Source: Novosphingobium panipatense
GTDB lineage: Bacteria > Pseudomonadota > Alphaproteobacteria > Sphingomonadales > Sphingomonadaceae
Length of the DNA stretch: 64,000 bases
Reading direction: 5' to 3'
Assembly (NCBI RefSeq): GCF_002149965.1
Contig: NZ_MSQB01000001.1
Span: 224,129 to 288,128 of the forward strand
The notes beneath the pieces are model-generated. The model saw only the letters and a list, made by a program, of their open reading frames with translations. It was not told the origin of the DNA and made no database searches. A program made the position numbers and the translations under genes. Shown here piece by piece: positions 1-9,395 of this stretch. Position 1 is the first letter of the stretch; every line of letters starts with the position of its first letter.

Positions 1-21
1 GCGAATTTCCAAACGGACTTC
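1..21. repeat. Truncated end of a dispersed palindromic repeat
   Basis: The first bases, ending AAACGGACTTC, match the outer ends of the nested palindromic element at 30422-30575 (CAAACGGACTC at its right end; the reverse complement of its left end ends AAACGGTCTC). This is probably the edge of another copy cut by the window border. It sits directly against the stop codon of the GH2 gene. The match is short, so the call is tentative. Confidence 0.5.
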
Positions 22-1991
22 TAACGCTTCTGCGGAGCGTAGAGCGGGGCGGCCAGTTTTGCGAATTCCTCGGCGGGGATCTTGGATTTTGCGCGGTCGT
101 AGGTCAGCAGCCCGTTGATTTCGTCCTCGACATCGGTGGTCTGGGTATAGACGGCGGCGCTGAGCCCTTCCTCCTTGGCCTGGCGGACGATCTCGGCGAA
201 TTTCTGGCGATAGCGCGCCTGATAGTCGGCGGCGTCGGTAGCGGACTGGTAGCCCCAGTTGCGCTCGCCCGGACGCCAGAGGTGCTCGCGCATGGGCAGG
301 CCGATGCCTCCATATTCGCCGATGGCAATGGCCCGGGCGGAATCGCGGCCCGGACGATTGGGCACTTCCTCGTAAGTATGGATATCGCGCAGGTCCGAGG
401 AATCCGCGGCAACGTCCAGCCAGCCGCTGTCGGCATCGACCAGGCGGCTGGGATCCATGCCCTTGACGAAGCGGGCGAGGGTGCGGCTGTCGTACTGCCC
501 CCAGCCCTCGTTATCGACCACCCAGGTGACGATCGAGGGGAAGGCGCGCAAGTGGCCGATCATGCTGGAGAGTTCGAACTGCTGTTGCGCCATGTCCTCG
601 CTGGAGAAGACCGCCTGAGACTGGCTGGCGCCGACCACGAACTGGCCCTCGCGGCCCGCCATCGGCATGTCCTGCCAGATGAGGATGCCCAGCCGGTCGG
701 CATCGGCATAGTACTGCGCGGGTTCGATCTTGATATGTTTGCGCAGCATGTTGAAGCCCGCCTTCTTGAGGAAGACGATGTCGCTGCGCATGGCTTCTTC
801 CGAAGGCGGGGTCAGCAGTCCGTCGGGCCACCAGCCCTGGTCCAGCACGCCGTTCTGGAACAGCGGCTTGTTGTTAAGCAGCATGGCCGGTTGCCCTTCG
901 ACCGGGCCGCGCCCGATCGAGATCTTGCGCATCGCGAAGTAGGATTTGACCGTATCGCGCGCGCCGCCGCGCGGCGTCAGCGCGGCATAGGCCTGTGCTT
1001 CCTTTCCTGTGAAGCGGATCTTGCGCCGCTGCGCTGCAGCTTCCTTGTCTTCGCCGCCCAGCGGAGGCTCGACGGTGACCAGTTCGGCCACCAGATCGTA
1101 GAGATAGGGATCGTCCGGCGACCACAAGTGGGCATCGGGAATGTCGAGCGCGGCGTGGCGGCCTGCGCGCACGATCCGGGTGGCGATCACTTTGCCGCCC
1201 GCTCGGGCGGTAAGGCGGACGGCGTCTCCGTCGCGCGCCTCTCCGCTGAGCGCCACTTCCACATCGAGGCGGCCCTTGTCGATATCGGGCACCGCGCGCA
1301 CTTCGGCGATATGGAGCGCGGGCACCGGTTCGAGCCATACGGTCTGCCAGATGCCGCTGACCGGCGTGTACCAGATGCCGTGGGGGTTGAGGGCCTGCTT
1401 GCCGCGCGCCTGGCTCCCTTCCGAAGTCGGGTCCGCCACGCGCACTTCCAGCGTGTTGTCACTGGGCTTCAGGTAGTGCGTCACGTCGAATTTGAAGGGC
1501 GTGAAACCGCCCTTGTGCGAACCGACGAGAGCGCCGTTCACCCAGACTTCGGCAGCATAGTCCACGGCGCCGAAATGGAGGAGCACGTTCTGGCCGGACC
1601 AGTCGGACGGCACGGTAAAGCTGCGCGAATACCACAGGCGATCGTCCGGCATCAGCGGCTTGCGCACGCCCGAAAGGCGGGATTCCACCGCGAAAGGCAC
1701 CAGGATCTTGCCTTGCGCCGCGCTCGGTTTGCCGGCGGCATCCTTGGCGATGGCATAGTCCCACTGACCGTTGAGGTTCAGCCACTGCGAACGGACCATC
1801 TGCGGGCGGGGATAGCTGCGCCAGGCGTTCTGCGCGGTGACCGCCCGGCCCCAACTGGTCATGAGGTCGGTTTCGTGAATGACCGGGCCGGTCTGGTCGA
1901 GATCGCCCTGGATCTGGGCGAGCGCAGGCGGAGCGGTCATGCCGGAAAGCAGCAGCGTGGAGGCGAGGAGCTTCAGGTTGCGCACGCGCAT
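21..1991 (-). CDS. Secreted glycoside hydrolase family 2 protein (beta-galactosidase/glucuronidase-like)
   Basis: A 656-residue retaining beta-glycosidase of family GH2. Residues 1-25 form a signal peptide (hydrophobic stretch ending ALAQ). A jelly-roll sugar-binding domain follows at about 60-225, an immunoglobulin-like sandwich at about 226-330, and the TIM barrel from about 350. The family's acid/base glutamate is seen in DNEGWGQYD (E495) and the nucleophile fits E559 in IGEYGG. The ATG is preceded by AAGGA. It is the last gene of a minus-strand operon after a TBDR and a GH115 enzyme, so it probably acts in the periplasm on oligosaccharides released from glucuronoxylan or a similar hemicellulose. 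The exact substrate (galactoside, glucuronide, xyloside or arabinoside) cannot be read from the sequence. Confidence 0.85.
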   Translation of the reverse strand: MRVRNLKLLASTLLLSGMTAPPALAQIQGDLDQTGPVIHETDLMTSWGRAVTAQNAWRSYPRPQMVRSQWLNLNGQWDYAIAKDAAGKPSAAQGKILVPFAVESRLSGVRKPLMPDDRLWYSRSFTVPSDWSGQNVLLHFGAVDYAAEVWVNGALVGSHKGGFTPFKFDVTHYLKPSDNTLEVRVADPTSEGSQARGKQALNPHGIWYTPVSGIWQTVWLEPVPALHIAEVRAVPDIDKGRLDVEVALSGEARDGDAVRLTARAGGKVIATRIVRAGRHAALDIPDAHLWSPDDPYLYDLVAELVTVEPPLGGEDKEAAAQRRKIRFTGKEAQAYAALTPRGGARDTVKSYFAMRKISIGRGPVEGQPAMLLNNKPLFQNGVLDQGWWPDGLLTPPSEEAMRSDIVFLKKAGFNMLRKHIKIEPAQYYADADRLGILIWQDMPMAGREGQFVVGASQSQAVFSSEDMAQQQFELSSMIGHLRAFPSIVTWVVDNEGWGQYDSRTLARFVKGMDPSRLVDADSGWLDVAADSSDLRDIHTYEEVPNRPGRDSARAIAIGEYGGIGLPMREHLWRPGERNWGYQSATDAADYQARYRQKFAEIVRQAKEEGLSAAVYTQTTDVEDEINGLLTYDRAKSKIPAEEFAKLAAPLYAPQKR

Positions 1992-2044
1992 CGTATCCTT
2001 GTTGCAAAGTCGGGGGGAAGAGGCCGGGAACAGGGTGTTATGGT

Positions 2045-5002
2045 TCAGCGCGGGAGGGTGCCCGCCAGGGTTTCCGGCGGCGGCATGTAGGATTTCTGGA
2101 GGCCGCCGAGATCGAGAACGATGGAATCGAGCACGAGGCCCGGGTCCATCGCATAGACGCGCAGGACATGGCGGCCGGGCTTGGCCAGCGTCCAGTCGGT
2201 AGCGGTCACGCTAGTGGCGCGCTGTACCGCGTCGTTCCAGTTCTTGTTGGCCTCTACATCGACGACCTGAGGCGGGGCACCGTCGATCGACACGGCATAG
2301 CGCAGGTTGTGCTCGCCGTTCAGCGGGAAAGTGGGCACGAAACCGAGCCGGAGCTGCGCCTTGCCCGAGCTGCGGGCGAGGAACCGGTACTCCGCATAAG
2401 GGGCCGATGCCGCGTCCGCAGCGCTGGCGGTCCGGGCGCCGCTTTCAAGGGCATGGCCGCTGCGGCCGAGGCCGGGAACATGGCGCCAGCCGCCCGCGCC
2501 GACATCGCGCAGGGCGGCATAGCGGTGCGGGTCCGCCGCGATCACGCCGTTGTCCTCGACCAGCGTGCCGGACGAAGCGGTGGCGGGATCGGCGACCACG
2601 GTGATCGTCTGCTCCACGCCCATTCCGGCGATCACGATCCTGCCTTCGCGCGGCCTGTTCCGGCTGAACCGGGCCCAGTCGATCGAGACCCACAGGCGCA
2701 CGTCGCCGCCCAGGCGCACGTCGGAACGGTCGATGCGGATCCAGGGCTCGGACGCCGTCGCGGTAAAGTCCGCAGGCGCCGCGCCGGTGGAGAAGACGTC
2801 GATGAAGTGGCGCCGGTCGGTCGCCTTCACGAAAACGGGCAGGCGATCCTTGGCCGCACCCTCGTTGCGCCAGGGGTTTAGGCGCAGGCCGTAGTCCTCG
2901 GCGGCGATCGCCGGAGAGGTGACGAGGGCGTCCACCGATCCTTCCACCGCGACGCCGAGCGAAGGCGTGGCGGAGGGCTTTACCCGGCCGACGGGCGGCG
3001 CGCTGAATACCGACTGATAGCGGGGGGCGTCGTCCATGAAGCGGGCCCACTTGCCGTTGCCGATCGCGTTGTAAGTGGCGGTGGCACCCTTCACTTCGCG
3101 GAAGGCGTTCACGGCCTCCTGCGCGTAAAGATTGGCGCTCGCGCGGCCCTGCCAGGCGTAAAGGAAGCTGCGGTCGGCGCTGAGGATCTTCTCGTTCATC
3201 TTCGCGCTGCCGCGAACGGGATATTGCACCAGATGGAAGAAGCCGTCGCGCTTGCCGGCGGGCAGGTCGGCGGCGATCTGTGCGGCCTTGTGATCGAGCG
3301 CCAGATAGGCGGCCAGTCGCCGTCCGGCCTCGTCGCCATAGGAAACCGGCGACATGTCCGTTCCCTCGATCCCCAGTTCCTCGTCGTTATAACCCATATG
3401 CTCGGGCTTGCGGGCGAAGTTCAGGCGATAATACGCACTGAGCAGGTCGGCGATGGCATCGGCCTGGGCCGGATCGAAAGTGCGCGCCGCCCACGCTTTC
3501 AGCCATTCGCGCTGGGAAAGCTTGCTGGTGCCGTCGAAATCGTAGGCGAGATCCAGGAAGTATTCGGTGCCTTTCTCGCCGGGCTTGATATCGCCCACGT
3601 TGAGCATCCACATCGCGCGGGAATTGGTGGCGAAGGCCTTGCCCATCTCTTCGCCGATCAGTGCGGGCGGGGTGCTGTCCAGCCAGAGATAGTCGTTCGG
3701 TCTGCCCCAGTAGGAGATATGGTAATAGACGCCGCCGCCGCCAGGGCGCTTCTGTTCGGCACGGGTGGAGAGCTGGCGGATATAGCCGTGGTTGTCGTCC
3801 ACCCAGCCGAGGATCGCGTCCTGCGGCACGGTCATGCCCTTGCGGTAGACGTCCAGCACTTCCTTGTAGGGCACGAAGACTTGCGGCACCGTGGCGGGAT
3901 CGCGGCCGAGTTCGTCCCGGAACAGCGCGCGCTGGTCTGCCACGACCTTTTCCAGCAGCTTCACGCCGTCCGCTTCGTGTCCGGCAACGATCGCGCTGTC
4001 GTGCAGTCCGCGCATGCCGATGGTATAGAGGTTTTCGTAGCGGCCGTTCGTCCTCACCCGCTCGCGCCAGTATTGCAGCACGCTGGGGCCGTTGGAATCG
4101 TAGTTGTATTCGCCGCGCTGGGCATGGTTCCACTCGCCCACATTGTTGCGCAGCATGGGTTCGGCATGGCTGGCCCCCATGACGATGGCATAGTCGTCCG
4201 CGACCCTCGCATTGTCGGCATCCAGGTTGAACGCGACAGTCACCTTGTGCATCGCCGGCCAGAGCAGGTTGGCGCGCAGGCGCAGCAGAAGCTCGCAGAC
4301 GCGCGCATAAGTCTGCGGGCCGATCGTGCCGGTCGGATCGTGCTCTTCCGCCCAGGGCCGGATCGACCAGTCCTCGTCATTGATGAAGAAGCCGCGGTAC
4401 TTGACCGAGGGGGACTTCTGCTCGATCCGGTCGGTCGACACTTCCAGTTCGGAGCGCTGCTGCGGCTTCACGTCCGCCCACCAGGTCCAGGGCGAAACGC
4501 CGATCATGCGCGAGAGGTGGAAGATGCCATAGGCCGTGCCGCGCCGGTCCGCCCCCGCAATCACCAGCGCCCGCGCGACGCCGGGCACGCCGTTCTCCAC
4601 CACGGCGACGACATAGCCCTCGGACTGGCCCTTTATCGCCGCGACCGAAAGCTTGCCCTCGGCCACCAGCCGGTCGATCGCTGCGGACTGGCCCAGGGTT
4701 CCCGCGACGATCGCGGTTTCGCCCGTGGGGCTGCCGGTTTCCACGCTGGGCAGCGCGCCGCTGACCGACTGCACGTCGGCGGCGAAGGCTCTGGCGGCGA
4801 TCGCCACGACTTTGGCGTCGTTCGCATCGACGTAGATCGGCGGGGCCTTTCCGGCAGCGGCCAGCGTGAATTTCCCCGCGGTGCGTGCCTCTGCGGTGGA
4901 GACCGGCATGAGCAGTGCAGCGCCCACCGAAAGGCCCGCCAAGGCCCCGCCCAGGATCGGGGCGAGGGCCCGGTTGCGATAGCGCCATGTGCTGCGTGTC
5001 AT
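2045..5002 (-). CDS. GH115 family alpha-glucuronidase, secreted
   Basis: A 985-residue protein that looks like family GH115, whose members remove 4-O-methyl-glucuronic acid side chains from xylan. The N-terminus (residues 1-40) is basic then hydrophobic and ends AEARTAG, consistent with export. The characteristic central region contains GFFINDEDWSIRPW and later LRANLLWPAMH and GASHAEPMLRNN, which I recognise as GH115-like. The C-terminal 300 residues are beta-rich and resemble the accessory domains usual in this family; full length is typical. The start has AAAGGAAA upstream. It lies 53 bp before the GH2 gene and 56 bp after the TBDR gene, so the three are likely co-transcribed. The family call is firm from motif recognition; substrate is inferred from the family. 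Confidence 0.85.
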   Translation of the reverse strand: MTRSTWRYRNRALAPILGGALAGLSVGAALLMPVSTAEARTAGKFTLAAAGKAPPIYVDANDAKVVAIAARAFAADVQSVSGALPSVETGSPTGETAIVAGTLGQSAAIDRLVAEGKLSVAAIKGQSEGYVVAVVENGVPGVARALVIAGADRRGTAYGIFHLSRMIGVSPWTWWADVKPQQRSELEVSTDRIEQKSPSVKYRGFFINDEDWSIRPWAEEHDPTGTIGPQTYARVCELLLRLRANLLWPAMHKVTVAFNLDADNARVADDYAIVMGASHAEPMLRNNVGEWNHAQRGEYNYDSNGPSVLQYWRERVRTNGRYENLYTIGMRGLHDSAIVAGHEADGVKLLEKVVADQRALFRDELGRDPATVPQVFVPYKEVLDVYRKGMTVPQDAILGWVDDNHGYIRQLSTRAEQKRPGGGGVYYHISYWGRPNDYLWLDSTPPALIGEEMGKAFATNSRAMWMLNVGDIKPGEKGTEYFLDLAYDFDGTSKLSQREWLKAWAARTFDPAQADAIADLLSAYYRLNFARKPEHMGYNDEELGIEGTDMSPVSYGDEAGRRLAAYLALDHKAAQIAADLPAGKRDGFFHLVQYPVRGSAKMNEKILSADRSFLYAWQGRASANLYAQEAVNAFREVKGATATYNAIGNGKWARFMDDAPRYQSVFSAPPVGRVKPSATPSLGVAVEGSVDALVTSPAIAAEDYGLRLNPWRNEGAAKDRLPVFVKATDRRHFIDVFSTGAAPADFTATASEPWIRIDRSDVRLGGDVRLWVSIDWARFSRNRPREGRIVIAGMGVEQTITVVADPATASSGTLVEDNGVIAADPHRYAALRDVGAGGWRHVPGLGRSGHALESGARTASAADAASAPYAEYRFLARSSGKAQLRLGFVPTFPLNGEHNLRYAVSIDGAPPQVVDVEANKNWNDAVQRATSVTATDWTLAKPGRHVLRVYAMDPGLVLDSIVLDLGGLQKSYMPPPETLAGTLPR

Positions 5003-5058
5003 CTGTTTCCTTTCCCGTGGGCCTGTTCCGTGGCGGGGCTTGCCCGATGTGCTGCCGG

Positions 5059-7845
5059 TCAGAGCCGGAAGCGCACGCCCAGCGAATAGACGCGGTCGTT
5101 GTATATGTACTGGCGAGAGAAACTATCGCCACCGTCTCCGAACTCGCGATAGCGGCGGATCGGATTGCCGAGCAGGTTGGCCACGTCGAAGGCGATGGTG
5201 ACGTTCGGCATCGGCGTAACCGAAGCGGCGAAGTCCAGCTGCCCGCGTCCCTTCTCGATGACCCCGCCGGTACGGGCCTGCCCATTGCTGTCGAGGTCGA
5301 GCGCCTCGATGCTGTAGGAAGTCACGAAGTCCGAGCGGTAGTTGTAGGCCAGTCGGGTCGAGAAGAACGGCCGCTCGTAAAGGGCGACGAGGTTGTAGGA
5401 CCACTTCGACACGCCGTTGAACCGCTGCTGCCGTCCCGCGACATTGGCCGATACCGCAATGGGACCGGCAAGATCGCCCATGGCGTCGGTATAAGTCAGG
5501 TTAGCCTGGAAGCCGAAGCCCTTGGCCCATTCCGGCAGGCCTTCGATATCGAGGAAGCTGGTGAAGGCGATCTCGGCGCCCTGGAAGCGGCTGTCGCCGA
5601 TGTTCTCCGGCCGGGTCAGCCGCACCGGGCCGTAGACCGGATCGTCAACCGTCACCGTTGGCCGCGCGATGAAGCCCTTCGCATCGCGGCGGAACAGGCC
5701 GCCGGTCAGAGAGCCCGTGCGCGAGAAGTACCATTCCAGGCCGATATCGAAATTGTTCGAGGTCAGCGGATCGAGATCCGGGTTGCCGCCGCTGATGTTG
5801 CGGAGGTTGCTGTTGGGATTGTTCGGGTTGGGCGGATTGTTCGGATCGATCACCGGCGGCGGGCCGACCGTCAGCGTCGGGTTGAGGTCGAAGAAATTGG
5901 GGCGGGTGCGCGTCTTGGTATAGGCGAGGCGCAGTTGCAGCTGCGGATTGAACATCAGCCGCGCGCTGGCGTTGGGCAGGAAGTCGGTATAGGCCTTGCG
6001 CGCGGTTATCGGCGAGTAGCTGGGACTGCCGGCGACGCTGTCGTCCCGCAGGAACCCGCTGATGCGCGACCATGTGCGTACGGCGCGAAGACCCACTACG
6101 CCGTCGATGGCCATAGTGTCGTTAAGGTCGAAGCGGTACTTCAGTTGGCCATAACCCGCGAGGGCCTTTTCGTTGGCGCGGAAGTTCTCGGTGGGGTTGA
6201 AGGCGGGCAGGCCTTCCGGGGCGCCGTAGAAGGCGCGCAGGGCGTCCAGGTTCTCGCGGATGCTGCCGTAAGGGATCGCCGCGAAGGTCCTGATCGGGAA
6301 CACGTTGTCGAAGACGAAGCCGGGGCGGGTGGATTCGAATTCCACCGGCAGCGCGGTGACCGGAATGCGGGCGGACAGATTGTCGATATAGGGCGCGCCG
6401 CGATCGCGGTTGGCGTCACGATCGTTGTAGCGCACGCCGATCTGGATGCGCTCCAGGAACCCCTGGCCCAGGGTATATTCCAGGTCCAAGCGCGACTGGA
6501 TGTCCTTGCCGCCGACTTTCAGATATTCCTGGAACAGGCCCCGGCTGAGATAGTTCGACGGATCCGTGAGATCGTAGTCCTCCACCGACCAGGTCGGGCC
6601 GCCGACGCTGCCGGGCGCCTCGAACACGACGTTGCGTACGGGGGAATCCTTCAGCGCGAAGTCGATGTTGACCACTTCGGAGGTGAACTTGCTGTTCGTA
6701 TAGGCCACGTCGGCCGAGATCTTCAGACGGTCCCGGTGCCAGATCGCACCGGCGCCGAACTGGTAGGTATTGGTCTCGGCCTTCGAGGTGCGCCAGTTGC
6801 CGTTGGGTGCGGATGCGCCGGTAACGGTGGCGCTCTGGGCGACATTGGTGCCGTCCCGCAGTGTAAGGTCGGTCAACTGCATGCCGTTGCCATAGATCGG
6901 GAAGAACATGTAGCGTTCCCGCCCGCGTCCCCGGTAGCCCTGGAACAGGCCGTCGGCGTAGATTTCGAGATCCGGGCTGGGCCGCCACTGGAACGCCATG
7001 TTGACCGAAGGACGCCAGCGCTTGCCGCGCGCATGGAACAGGCCCTGGGCGTCGGGATAGCGAACGCCGCCGGCCGTGCCCGGCGCGTTGGTCGGTGTCG
7101 TTGTGGCAATGACCGTGGACTGTTCGCGCGTGGCGTCGAAGAAGTCGATGCCGGTATAGGATGCGTTGACGAGGAAGCCCATCTCTCCGATCCCGGTGTC
7201 CCAACGGTCGCTGACCAGAAGGTTGCCGTTCCACGTCAGCCCGTCCGACTGCTCCCAGTTGACCCCGTTGAACGAGCCGGACACGTTGAGGCCCTTGAAG
7301 TCGAATGGCTTGCGACCGCGAACGTTGACCTGTCCGCCGATCCCGCCTTCGATCATGTTGGCCAGACCGGACTTGTAGACTTCCAGTGCCGCCACGGTTC
7401 CGGCCGGGAAATCCTGGATCGCTACGGAGCGGCCTTCGGCGCTGAAGATCTCGCGCCCGTTGTAGGTCGTGCTGAGATCGGGGAGGCCGCGGATGCGCAC
7501 GTTCGCCGCTTCGCCGCCGCCGCGCGTCACTTGCACGCCGCTGATCCTCGCAAGGGCGGAAGAGGCGAAAGTATCGGGCAACTTGCCGATGTCTTCGGCG
7601 ACGATGGAATCGACGATTCCCTCGGAGTTGCGCTTGAGGTCCTGCGCGCTTTCCAGGCTGCGCCGGAACCCGGTGACGATGATGTCCTCCTGAAGCGAAA
7701 CCGCGTCGGCGCCCGCGCCGTCCTCCGGGGTGGCGGTGCCCTGGAGACTGGTGGTTTCTCCGGCTTGAGGTTGGGTTTGCGCCACGGCGGAAGCCGAGAT
7801 CAAGCTCACGACAGACGCAGTCGTGGCCCAGAGTACCTTTTGCAT
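5059..7845 (-). CDS. TonB-dependent receptor (Xanthomonas/Caulobacter carbohydrate type)
   Basis: A 928-residue outer-membrane active transporter. Residues 1-22 are a signal peptide (cut after SAVAQ). EDIIVTGFRRSLESAQDLKR resembles the TonB-box/plug start of the large receptor family typical of Xanthomonas and Caulobacter, followed by the plug segments VRIRGLPD and the glycine-rich IEGGIGGQVNVR. The remainder is a beta-barrel ending in SLGVRFRL, an aromatic/hydrophobic C-terminus as expected for outer-membrane proteins. AAGGGGG precedes the ATG. As first gene of the operon with GH115 and GH2 it probably imports acidic xylo-oligosaccharides. Substrate is inferred from neighbours only. Confidence 0.92.
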   Translation of the reverse strand: MQKVLWATTASVVSLISASAVAQTQPQAGETTSLQGTATPEDGAGADAVSLQEDIIVTGFRRSLESAQDLKRNSEGIVDSIVAEDIGKLPDTFASSALARISGVQVTRGGGEAANVRIRGLPDLSTTYNGREIFSAEGRSVAIQDFPAGTVAALEVYKSGLANMIEGGIGGQVNVRGRKPFDFKGLNVSGSFNGVNWEQSDGLTWNGNLLVSDRWDTGIGEMGFLVNASYTGIDFFDATREQSTVIATTTPTNAPGTAGGVRYPDAQGLFHARGKRWRPSVNMAFQWRPSPDLEIYADGLFQGYRGRGRERYMFFPIYGNGMQLTDLTLRDGTNVAQSATVTGASAPNGNWRTSKAETNTYQFGAGAIWHRDRLKISADVAYTNSKFTSEVVNIDFALKDSPVRNVVFEAPGSVGGPTWSVEDYDLTDPSNYLSRGLFQEYLKVGGKDIQSRLDLEYTLGQGFLERIQIGVRYNDRDANRDRGAPYIDNLSARIPVTALPVEFESTRPGFVFDNVFPIRTFAAIPYGSIRENLDALRAFYGAPEGLPAFNPTENFRANEKALAGYGQLKYRFDLNDTMAIDGVVGLRAVRTWSRISGFLRDDSVAGSPSYSPITARKAYTDFLPNASARLMFNPQLQLRLAYTKTRTRPNFFDLNPTLTVGPPPVIDPNNPPNPNNPNSNLRNISGGNPDLDPLTSNNFDIGLEWYFSRTGSLTGGLFRRDAKGFIARPTVTVDDPVYGPVRLTRPENIGDSRFQGAEIAFTSFLDIEGLPEWAKGFGFQANLTYTDAMGDLAGPIAVSANVAGRQQRFNGVSKWSYNLVALYERPFFSTRLAYNYRSDFVTSYSIEALDLDSNGQARTGGVIEKGRGQLDFAASVTPMPNVTIAFDVANLLGNPIRRYREFGDGGDSFSRQYIYNDRVYSLGVRFRL

Positions 7846-7914
7846 AATCCCCCTTTTCAGCTGCTTAGCGAAGCTTTGAAGTCTTCGTATTTGTGATTTT
7901 TCGGAGAGGCAACA

Positions 7915-7940
7915 TATTTATCGTACAATTACGATAAATA
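7915..7940. promoter_or_regulatory. 11-bp perfect inverted repeat upstream of the GH115 operon
   Basis: The arms TATTTATCGTA (7915-7925) and TACGATAAATA (7930-7940) are perfect reverse complements around the 4-bp spacer CAAT. The site lies about 70 bp upstream of the TBDR start, in an AT-rich pocket of otherwise GC-rich DNA. Size and position suit a transcription-factor operator, for example of the GntR type. No matching regulator gene lies nearby in the window, so the binding protein is unknown. Confidence 0.6.
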
Positions 7941-8135
7941 ATTTCCAATTAGATCGAGGACGCGGGGTCGGGCGTAATCTTCATCGACTGGCACAGGCGG
8001 TTTGGCTGGGAAAAGAGCGGGCGCAGGCCCGTCCCATTTGCAACCCGGAGTTGAAAGTCATCCAATAAAAATGGCGATTATCCGGTCACTTGCCGGAGGA
8101 TATAGGCGTGACGAACGTTCCGACTGGAGTTTCCC

Positions 8136-8747
8136 TTGAAAGCACTTTCCTTCGCCGCCGTACTGCTCGCCTCCGCTGTGGCCGCTCCTTCTTTCCTCGT
8201 GGCCCAGGCACCCGCCGCGCCCGAGAGCGTGCAGGCCGGGACCTACGAGGTGGAGAGCAACCACACGCTGGCCCAGTTCGCCGTCAACCATTTCGGCTTC
8301 AACGACTATTTCGGCACCATTCCCGGCGCCACCGGCTCGCTCTCGATCGACCCCAAGGCGCTAGGCGCGGTGAAGCTCGACGTGTCGCTGCCTGTTTCGC
8401 GCATCTCCACCACCAATGACACGCTCGACGCCGAACTGGTGAGCGCCGACTGGTTCGATGCCGCCACTTATCCCACGATCCGCTTCGTCTCGCAGAAAGT
8501 GGAGCAGACCGGCCCGCGCACGGCGCGTATTTCGGGCACAGTGACGATGCACGGCGTCAGCAAACCCATGGTGCTGGACGCGACTTTCGGCGGGGCCGGG
8601 GTCAATCCGATGGACAAGGCCTATACGATCGGTTTCTCCGCGACCGGCACGCTCAAGCGTTCCGACTTCGGCGTTTCCAAGTACGTGCCCGTCGTCAGCG
8701 ACGAAGTGGCGATCAGGATCACGGCTGCCTTCGAAAAGGTGAACTGA
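8136..8747 (+). CDS. YceI-family secreted lipocalin-like protein
   Basis: A 203-residue periplasmic protein. Residues 1-24 form a signal peptide, and the mature part begins YEVESNHTLAQFAVNHFGF, typical of YceI proteins, which fold as a lipocalin-like barrel and bind isoprenoids or other amphiphiles. The ending, with TLKRSDFGVSKYVPVVSDEV, also fits the family, and length is normal. The start is TTG at 8136, chosen because GGAG lies 7 bp upstream and the signal peptide begins here. It stands alone, convergent with the TetR gene only 5 bp away. The physiological ligand is not known. Confidence 0.88.
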   Translation: MKALSFAAVLLASAVAAPSFLVAQAPAAPESVQAGTYEVESNHTLAQFAVNHFGFNDYFGTIPGATGSLSIDPKALGAVKLDVSLPVSRISTTNDTLDAELVSADWFDAATYPTIRFVSQKVEQTGPRTARISGTVTMHGVSKPMVLDATFGGAGVNPMDKAYTIGFSATGTLKRSDFGVSKYVPVVSDEVAIRITAAFEKVN

Positions 8748-8752
8748 CCGGT

Positions 8753-9385
8753 TTATTCCGGCCGAATGTATTCTGGGTAATGGAACATGGCGCTGAAGAC
8801 GTGGCCCGCATCGGCGAACAAGGCTTCGGCGTCCATTTCCTTTTCCTTCAGCATCTCGTCGAGCGAGTAGGCGATCTCTACGGACATGCGCGTGCGCCTC
8901 AGCACCAGCGCGCGCGGGACGTGCGACAGATAGGGCATGTACATGTCCGTCAGCAGGTCGGAGACGTAATTGTGTGAGAACAGGCGGATCGGCGTGAGGC
9001 TGGGAATCGCCCGAAGCGCGCGCATGATCCAGAGCGCGCCGGGTTCGTTGGCGGTGATCTCGTGCATGGTGCGGATCAGTTCGACGACTTTCCCCTCGAT
9101 CACATCCAGCCCGGCATCGCGATAGTTCGTCAGCCACGCCTGTAGCGCCACGTTCTGCCGCTCCATGAAGCGTTCGGCCAAGGCATGGAGAATCGCGTAT
9201 TTGTCGTCGAAATAGCGATAGAAGGCGGGCGGGGTCATTCCCGCCCGTTCGCAGATCAGGTTGGTGGAAATCCGCTCGATCCCGACATCCCCCAGAAGAT
9301 GGGCCGCCGCATCCAGCAAGGCATTGAAAGTCTTGCGTGATCTTTCCTGCACAGGCTTGCGGTAGGGGGGCTTCTCGGCGTCCAA
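8753..9385 (-). CDS. TetR/AcrR-family transcriptional regulator
   Basis: About 210 residues if translation begins at the TTG at 9385. That start is preferred because AGGAG lies 6 bp upstream and it gives a normal TetR length; the open frame continues upstream to 9616 but would overlap the divergent TBDR gene. An N-terminal helix-turn-helix (roughly residues 15-60) contains TNLICERAGMTPPAFYRYF and DKYAILHALAERF, typical of TetR DNA-binding domains. The C-terminal part is a helical ligand domain without recognisable substrate motif. It is divergent from the TBDR at 9483, and a perfect inverted repeat lies between them, so it likely represses that operon and itself. The inducer is unknown. Confidence 0.85.
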   Translation of the reverse strand: MDAEKPPYRKPVQERSRKTFNALLDAAAHLLGDVGIERISTNLICERAGMTPPAFYRYFDDKYAILHALAERFMERQNVALQAWLTNYRDAGLDVIEGKVVELIRTMHEITANEPGALWIMRALRAIPSLTPIRLFSHNYVSDLLTDMYMPYLSHVPRALVLRRTRMSVEIAYSLDEMLKEKEMDAEALFADAGHVFSAMFHYPEYIRPE

Positions 9386-9395
9386 CTCGTACTCC

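Noticed and set aside
282..2090. 602-codon plus-strand open frame opposite the GH2 gene
   Set aside because: Shadow frame without domain features; GH2 active-site motifs lie on the minus strand.
4915..7896. 993-codon plus-strand open frame opposite the first TBDR
   Set aside because: It is the antisense shadow of a GC-rich gene. Composition is rich in Arg/Val/Ala/His with no domain, and the opposite strand encodes a clear TonB-dependent receptor.
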